Part shown: positions 36,107 through 40,632 of the stretch, in pieces | How positions within the stretch are numbered: position 1 is the first letter of the stretch | Layout: every line of letters starts with the position of its first letter | Origin: Thermoplasmata archaeon | Lineage (GTDB): Archaea > Thermoplasmatota > Thermoplasmata > Thermoplasmatales > GCA-001856825 | DNA length: 40,632 nt | Direction: 5' to 3' | Assembly (NCBI GenBank): GCA_021817415.1 | Contig: JAKAUZ010000082.1 | Coordinates: forward strand, 1 to 40,632 | Notes under the pieces: generated by a model | What the model was told of the DNA's origin: nothing | The model's database searches: none | The model's input: only the letters and a program-made list of their open reading frames with translations | Translations under genes and position numbers: made by a program

Positions 36107-36673
36107 ATGACTGGGAATGGACTTAATCCTCTGGAATTCTACGGGGAAGTTGTTGGAACAATAGGGCTAGTCGTAGCAATTATTGCCTTAATTCGCTCCT
36201 TATACATCCCGAACAAGCTGGAATTATCGCTGATGGACCCCCCATTTGAAGATGCCATAGACTACAGCGCCGCCCAACACACAACAAGCAGATTCTTTCA
36301 TATAGTTGTGAAAAATAGCCATAAAAGAACAATGGCTAAGAACTGCAAGGCTTACCTTATAAGTATGAAAGAGACTGGTGGAAAGGAACTTGTAAATACC
36401 ACGATCCCTTTAAAATGGAGAGGGTTTCCTACATTGATCATAGACATTGCACCAATTGGCGAAGAGAGATTTGACGCATTTCATATAGAATTTGGCAATC
36501 TTACTTCTATATCATTTAATTCCTATGTTGATTCTACTGCATTGATTCCAATTGCCAAATTTCCTGGAAAATATGAAGTTACTTACAGGGTCACGTCTGA
36601 TAACTTTAAACCGAAAGAAAGGTCATTTACTGTCAATCTATCAGTAAATGCCACTGAAGTGTATATCAAATAA
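36107..36673 (+). CDS. membrane-anchored protein with a beta-rich domain
   Basis: 188 residues from ATG 36107 (AGGT just before it); a GTG at 36068 would add 13 basic residues. One membrane helix lies near the N-terminus (VVGTIGLVVAIIALIRSLYI), followed by a beta-rich domain ending KYEVTYRVTSDNFKPKERSF, like an Ig-type fold. It could lie on either side of the membrane. It ends 5 bp before the TcmP-like gene. Function unknown; small TM proteins are frequent effectors or sensors in defence systems. Confidence 0.65.
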   Translation: MTGNGLNPLEFYGEVVGTIGLVVAIIALIRSLYIPNKLELSLMDPPFEDAIDYSAAQHTTSRFFHIVVKNSHKRTMAKNCKAYLISMKETGGKELVNTTIPLKWRGFPTLIIDIAPIGEERFDAFHIEFGNLTSISFNSYVDSTALIPIAKFPGKYEVTYRVTSDNFKPKERSFTVNLSVNATEVYIK

Positions 36674-36678
36674 AAGGT

Positions 36679-37683
36679 GTGTCAAATATGGATCTGGTAA
36701 AGCTTCACATGGAACCCCATACTAGAGCGAAACACAGTATACTGACCCGTTACTTGGGCGGATGGTTTCCAATAATGTCCACGTTCCCAAAAATTTTGTA
36801 TTTAGATGGATACGCTGGCTCAGGAATTTATGATGATGATAGTCCTGGATCACCATTAATTGCACTAAGAATGGCAAGAGATCACTTTCTGAAGAGCCAG
36901 ATTTCAAAGGGTGAAAAGGTATTCTATTTCATTGAACGTGATAAAAAGACATTTTCTACCCTAGCACACCTAATTCACGAAGAGTTTGGTCCTTGTAATA
37001 GTGATGGACTCTGTGACAGGCTTCCATCGAACTTTAAAGTGTATTTGCAGAACGGAGACTTCAACACGGAGCTAAATGAAATACTCAATCACTCGAGGGA
37101 AAAGGGAACTAGTATCGTTCCTACCTTGTCTTTTATCGATCCCTTTGGTTATTCTTTGGACCTAGATATTCTCTCGAAGATATTATCATTTAAGCACTGT
37201 GAGGTTCTATTCACTTTCATGAGTGGTTTTTTAAGCAGGTTTGTTTTTGAAGAAGCACATCTACAATCTATCATTAATACGTTCAATGTAGACAAAGGCA
37301 CAATAGCATCAATTCGAAGCATAACAAATGAATCTGCAAGGGAAGATGAGTTTGGTAAATTGCTTGTTGACATAATGAAAAAAAATTTGCCGGCAGATGA
37401 AGAGTTGTACTGGCTATCATTTGAGATGATTGACAATTACAATAGACCCTTGTATAGGCTCATCTTCTTTACTAAGAGCGAGAAGGGTATGCAGGTTATG
37501 AAAGATGCTATGTTCGATATTGGGGGGAGAGGGATTTACAGATTCTCTGATTTCTACTTCAATCCTAGTCAGGCATCAATCCTAGATTATTCAGGGGACT
37601 CTCAGCCATGGGTAGCTGAAGCAGTAGAATATTTACATTCAAGAATGGCCTATCAGGACTGGAAGATAGAGGATTTTCAATAA
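36679..37683 (+). CDS. tcmP: TcmP-family protein (three-Cys-motif partner)
   Basis: 334 residues. The opening HTRAKHSILTRYLGGWFPIM followed by LYLDGYAGSGIY and GSPLIAL matches the TcmP family, which has a Rossmann/methyltransferase-like fold (DGYAGSG as nucleotide loop; SFIDPFGYSLD as the later acidic motif). In many genomes it is paired with a three-Cys-motif radical SAM-like protein (Gp37/Gp68 family). That partner is not in the window. GTG start; the second Met (MDLVK) is possible. It is the last gene of the accessory island, just before a transposase remnant. Confidence 0.85.
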   Translation: MSNMDLVKLHMEPHTRAKHSILTRYLGGWFPIMSTFPKILYLDGYAGSGIYDDDSPGSPLIALRMARDHFLKSQISKGEKVFYFIERDKKTFSTLAHLIHEEFGPCNSDGLCDRLPSNFKVYLQNGDFNTELNEILNHSREKGTSIVPTLSFIDPFGYSLDLDILSKILSFKHCEVLFTFMSGFLSRFVFEEAHLQSIINTFNVDKGTIASIRSITNESAREDEFGKLLVDIMKKNLPADEELYWLSFEMIDNYNRPLYRLIFFTKSEKGMQVMKDAMFDIGGRGIYRFSDFYFNPSQASILDYSGDSQPWVAEAVEYLHSRMAYQDWKIEDFQ

Positions 37684-37723
37684 CCCCTCATTTTACCAAG
37701 TTTGGTCACAATAATCCTTTTTC

Positions 37724-38925
37724 ATGAGCCCGATATTATTGTCCATGGATCTGGTGAATTATGGACTGAGGGAGAGGTACGAGCAGCTCAAGAAGCGTGG
37801 TGACAGGCTTGATGACATAAAGAGGATAATAGACTGGGAGGGCCTGAGACCCCTGTTGAAAGACCTGTTCACCAACGACACCGAACAGGGGGGGAATACC
37901 GAACTACGATGAGATACTGATGGTGAAGATTCTCTTCCTGCAATCAATTTACAACATAGTTGACGAGTCAATTGAGACGGAGATATAGGGCAATATCAGA
38001 TTCATAAACTTCCTTGACTACCCTGAGAGGGTACCTGACCAGAACACAATATGGTTATTCAGGGAGAGGCTGTCAAAGACCGGCAAGGACAAGACGCTAT
38101 GGAGGGGTATGTGGAGACAGTTCAAAGAAAGGGGGATAACTGTCAGGAATGGGACGATACAGGACGCAACGTTCATAGAATCTGATCCCGGCCACAAGAG
38201 AAAGGAGAAGCCGGATATGGTCTATCCGCAGATACCTACCGTCAGCAGTGGGAATGACTATCCAGATCCTGAAAAGAAGACAAAGGATGAAATGAAGTCT
38301 GCCTCGATAGACAAGAGGAAGCATTCATTGACAAGAAGGTCTAAGGATGGAACGTGGACAAAAAAGAATTCCAGATCATACTTCGGATTCAAGCTCCACA
38401 CAATCCAGGGGGTGGAGAACGACATGATCGCCAATTATTCTGTGACAACTGTATCACTCCACGACTCAAAGATAGATCTCTCAATCCCCGGAATAATTAC
38501 ATACAAAGATAAGGGTTATTTTTCAGTGGAGGGAAGGGGTATTGATGCAGCAATGGACAAGGCTCTGAAGGGATACAAGCTGCCAATAGAATCCATAAGG
38601 AGGACGCTGGGAATTACCAGGAAGAGATCTGAATGGAGAGAGACCATGTTCCGTTATTAAGAACTAGAAACCGTACAGGAAAATGGTTTCAAATCAAAGA
38701 GAGGGGACGCTTCCACTGCAAGTTAAAAATCGCGTATTATTGCCATTATTGTGGTAACCTCTCCTCGATTCCACTTTGAATCTCTTATCGGTGTTCAAGT
38801 GCCTTAGACACATCCTTTTCAACTTATTGTACCTGACAAGGAGGGGCAAGATAGCTGCAGCCACTGCAATCAGCCGAAAATTAGAGGGAAATACAAAAGA
38901 GATTGAGGTAAATACGGTGCAATAA
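37724..38925 (+). pseudogene. IS5-type DDE transposase, decayed
   Basis: The N-terminal domain RERYEQLKKRGDRLDDIKRI, DWEGLRPLLKDLF is followed by a one-base frameshift in a 7-G run (about 37888-37894), then PNYDEILMVKILFLQSIYN, a TAG at 37986, YPERVPDQNTIWLFRERL, QDATFIESD (first DDE Asp), SRSYFGFKLH, and YKDKGYFS (second Asp). A TAA at 38658 ends the main part. The C-terminal text NLLSVFKCLRHILFNLLYL reappears in another frame to 38925. This is the IS5 family order. I could not define terminal inverted repeats. ATG 37745 is an alternative start. Confidence 0.85.
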
Positions 38926-39064
38926 CAGTATTTCTTGTAACCTCAATAAGACATGGATGCATCTTGTAGAAAATTTATCTGGCAGTTGGAAATCCTCATG
39001 AACGAATTAAGAGTACATATATATCCCTCTATCAATGTATTACTTGCGTAGCAGGAATTGAATT

Positions 39065-39319
39065 ATGTCTGTTTATAGGAGAACGTGGGAGCGAAGGTGG
39101 GTGCGCTACCTAGTAGTCTATTCCATAGTGATTTCTGGATTTGCAGGACTGGGTCTGATAGGTTATTACTTCTTTGCTAGTGGGTTTAACCCTTTCAATC
39201 CACCGCTTCACATGCCCACTGGTTTTTTTGTAGGACTGGTGATAATACTTCTTGACGTTGGTGGATCTTTCGCTGGCTACTTCTACTTGACACTCCATAG
39301 GAAGAGAAAAACCATATGA
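39065..39319 (+). CDS. small membrane protein, two helices
   Basis: 84 residues. A basic start (RRTWERRW) is followed by two membrane helices (about 15-38 and 50-74) joined by a Pro-rich loop (NPFNPPLHMPTG), and a basic end HRKRKTI. The layout predicts both ends inside the cell. The ATG lies about 35 bp after an ATATATAT-type box. Function unknown. Confidence 0.55.
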   Translation: MSVYRRTWERRWVRYLVVYSIVISGFAGLGLIGYYFFASGFNPFNPPLHMPTGFFVGLVIILLDVGGSFAGYFYLTLHRKRKTI

Positions 39320-39550
39320 TGAATGATAATTCAGTCGAGTTGGAGAATAGAGACTATATTGGAAATGTTTGATTCTAACCAGCTACCAGGGAAAGCTTTC
39401 ATTTAATGGAAAATAGGATACCATATTTCGCTATGCTTAAATTGCAACCTCTCCGCCTTATTCATCTTATTTATGAAAAGGATAAGTTACGAAAGAGCAA
39501 TGGAATAGTCTAGTGGAAAGATAGTTATAAAGACTGTCGATTCTCACCTG

Positions 39551-40090
39551 ATGCGAAAGAAAATGTTGATTGTGGGCGTCGTTATTCTGGCAGTGGGTAT
39601 CATCATGGCAGAGGTAGGATGGGTTGTGCTCACACACTCATTGACCAGCACCCTCGCCTCTTCCACTGGGCAGGAGGGAAGTGCAATGTATGTGGGGCAG
39701 AACGGCGACTTCTATTCCAGCCTTCTGACTGCCGGTCCGGGCAGCGAAATCATAGTTTCCTCCAATTCATCGAACATTCACCCATACCTCATTCCATCCG
39801 GAGACCTCTCCGTCGTAAACTCCGTGAACGTGGCAAACTATTCCATAGCAGGCTCACTGACACAGGGGAATGACTACGGATATTCTGGCCTTAACGGCAC
39901 TTACTACGTGGTGACATTCGGAACTTCCTCCCCAAACATCTCATACATAGTAGCATCTAACTTCGGTACCTTGGTCACTGCATTTATTCTCCTGGGACTG
40001 GGAGTCATCCTTGCCATTGGAGGAGTGAGTGTGGCGATAATAGGAGCAGTCCTGAAACCACAGAAAGTATTATATTTGACCTGTAGGTAG
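39551..40090 (+). CDS. surface protein with two membrane helices, C-terminus replaced by the repeat
   Basis: 179 residues. N-terminal membrane helix (MLIVGVVILAVGIIMAEVGW), an extracellular Ser/Gly/Asn-rich domain with several sequons, and a second helix near the end (FILLGLGVILAIGGVSVAII). This hairpin layout is common for surface proteins in this group. The last eight codons (from about 40063) are the first bases of the dispersed structured repeat, so the original C-terminus was probably cut off by it. It remains a plausible working gene because both helices are intact. Confidence 0.7.
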   Translation: MRKKMLIVGVVILAVGIIMAEVGWVVLTHSLTSTLASSTGQEGSAMYVGQNGDFYSSLLTAGPGSEIIVSSNSSNIHPYLIPSGDLSVVNSVNVANYSIAGSLTQGNDYGYSGLNGTYYVVTFGTSSPNISYIVASNFGTLVTAFILLGLGVILAIGGVSVAIIGAVLKPQKVLYLTCR

Positions 40091-40370
40091 TAGTGTTGAA
40101 GGTTCAGAAGAAGTTTGATACCGGGTGAGTGTGGCGGTCTGTGACAGCCACTCACCCGTGTGGACCGGCACAGCCGGTTAAGGGTAGATTTTTGGGGAGG
40201 GGTGAGGGCAGCCAAGATGTGCTGTAACTGGAAGTGATAGCTGTGAACATAAAGGAATTGGTTGATAAGATAAATGATTCACCAACCATGTTGGTGAAGG
40301 TGAAGATAGGTGGCAGGGATGCTCCAGATACGGTGATAGCGAAGCCTGCCTATTATGAGGATGAGAGGGA
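40063..40370 (+). repeat. dispersed structured repeat, copy 2
   Basis: About 308 bp nearly matching 30391-30692, same orientation. It begins inside the 3' end of the 39551 gene and ends inside the next ORF. Most differences in the non-coding part lie within the hairpins and keep pairing, while flanking parts such as GTTCAGAAGAAGTTTGAT and GGGGTGAGGGCAGCCAAG are identical. Confidence 0.85.
40122..40178 (+). ncRNA. candidate structured RNA leader, copy 2 (two hairpins)
   Basis: Hairpin 1 pairs CGGGTGAG (40122-40129) with CTCACCCG (40151-40158), then, after a 2-nt bulge, TGGC with GCCA. Hairpin 2 pairs ACCGGC (40164-40169) with GCCGGT (40173-40178). These correspond to the two hairpins of copy 1 in order and position but with different bases. 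A T-run and a purine-rich stretch follow before the GTG. Confidence 0.5.
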
Positions 40371-40632
40371 GGCGCTGCTTCTTGTGAAGAAGGACGAAGG
40401 GACCTACCAGAAATTGAAAGATGAATTGAAAGGAGTCAGAACCTTTAATAATAAAACGTGGGAGAAGATAACAATGGATTATGGTAAATATCGGAATACC
40501 GTTTCGAACTTCAATTACGTTCGGGCGATCAGAGGCTTCGTCATTCTGGGAATGAATCTTTCAAGCCATAGTTCGAAATCCATCCTTGAGTATCTAGATT
40601 CCAATCCAACTGAAAAAACAAGCTACATCAGT
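40234..40632 (+). CDS. ORF with repeat-encoded N-terminus, runs off the window
   Basis: 133 codons from GTG 40234 (or GTG 40243) without a stop to the right edge. The first ~46 residues are nearly the same as the ORF at 30556 (NIKELVDKINDSP, VKVKIGGRDA, KPAYYEDERE). After that comes a different, well-formed helical sequence (KLKDELKGVRTFNNKTWEKI, YGKYRNTVSNFNYVRAIRGF). It might be the N-terminal part of a recombinase-like protein, as the other copy precedes a recombinase remnant, but nothing visible proves this. Confidence 0.55.
   Translation, partial: MIAVNIKELVDKINDSPTMLVKVKIGGRDAPDTVIAKPAYYEDEREALLLVKKDEGTYQKLKDELKGVRTFNNKTWEKITMDYGKYRNTVSNFNYVRAIRGFVILGMNLSSHSSKSILEYLDSNPTEKTSYIS

Noticed and set aside
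31824-38973. The 13-mer TCTTGTAGAAAAT occurs near 31825 and near 38961 in the same orientation, flanking the accessory island like attachment sites.
   Set aside because: A 13-base AT-rich match is expected several times by chance in 40 kb, and it does not extend. No target duplication is visible.
39344-39354. AGAATAGAGAC, identical to the end of the CRISPR repeat.
   Set aside because: Only 11 bases match, with no second unit nearby; taken as chance.

Overview
The window looks like a chromosome segment from an acidophilic euryarchaeon of the Thermoplasmata (Thermoplasma, Ferroplasma and Cuniculiplasma relatives). This is an inference. It rests on many genes with a TATA-like box about 25 bp before the start codon (leaderless transcription), a bacterial-type grpE-dnaK-dnaJ operon, an archaeal tRNA-Ala without encoded CCA, a CyoE-type heme O synthase, an arsenite resistance cluster, a B12-binding radical SAM protein resembling a Thermoplasma family, and many N-anchored Ser/Thr/Asn-rich surface proteins.

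Layout. 1-1064: the 3' end of a small GC-rich gene, overlapped by a tyrosine recombinase whose 3' end runs into a convergent tRNA-Ala(GGC). This looks like the edge of an integrated element lying to the left. 1153-24200: mostly ordinary chromosome. It holds heme O synthase and AlaX; dnaJ/dnaK/grpE with a palindrome upstream; a surface protein; an SDR dehydrogenase; a DUF3311/SSS symporter pair; an unrecognised 324-residue protein; and a B12/radical SAM protein. An arsenic block follows (an Acr3-like transporter with UspA, then a PfpI-Acr3-ArsR operon), then two degenerate tandem AhpD/CMD-like proteins, a small protein with a SPASM radical SAM and a B12/radical SAM in one overlapping operon, and an Lrp-type regulator. 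24658-25116: cyclophilin.

25117-31409 is a graveyard. It contains a surface-protein gene with three in-frame stops, a recombinase fragment translationally coupled to a broken m5C DNA methyltransferase, an eight-repeat CRISPR array that starts exactly where the methyltransferase is cut off, an intact MFS transporter with a palindrome around its TATA box, a structured repeat, and a second broken recombinase. No cas gene is present.

31410-37683 is an AT-rich accessory island that may be defensive. It holds an OLD-family ATPase/Toprim nuclease (minus strand) facing away from a plus-strand series: an unknown 184-residue protein; a broken small Cys-rich gene behind a 22-bp perfect palindrome; a DUF4145-like protein; a membrane-anchored protein; and a TcmP-like protein. 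37724-38925 is a decayed IS5-type transposase. Two small membrane protein genes follow.

The most unusual signal is a dispersed repeat of about 300 bp (30391-30692 and 40063-40370). It carries two hairpins with compensatory base changes and runs into the first ~47 codons of a GTG-started ORF. It looks like a structured RNA leader attached to a mobile or modular N-terminal domain.

No searches were run. Family names come from reading motifs, and broken genes were reconstructed by hand translation.
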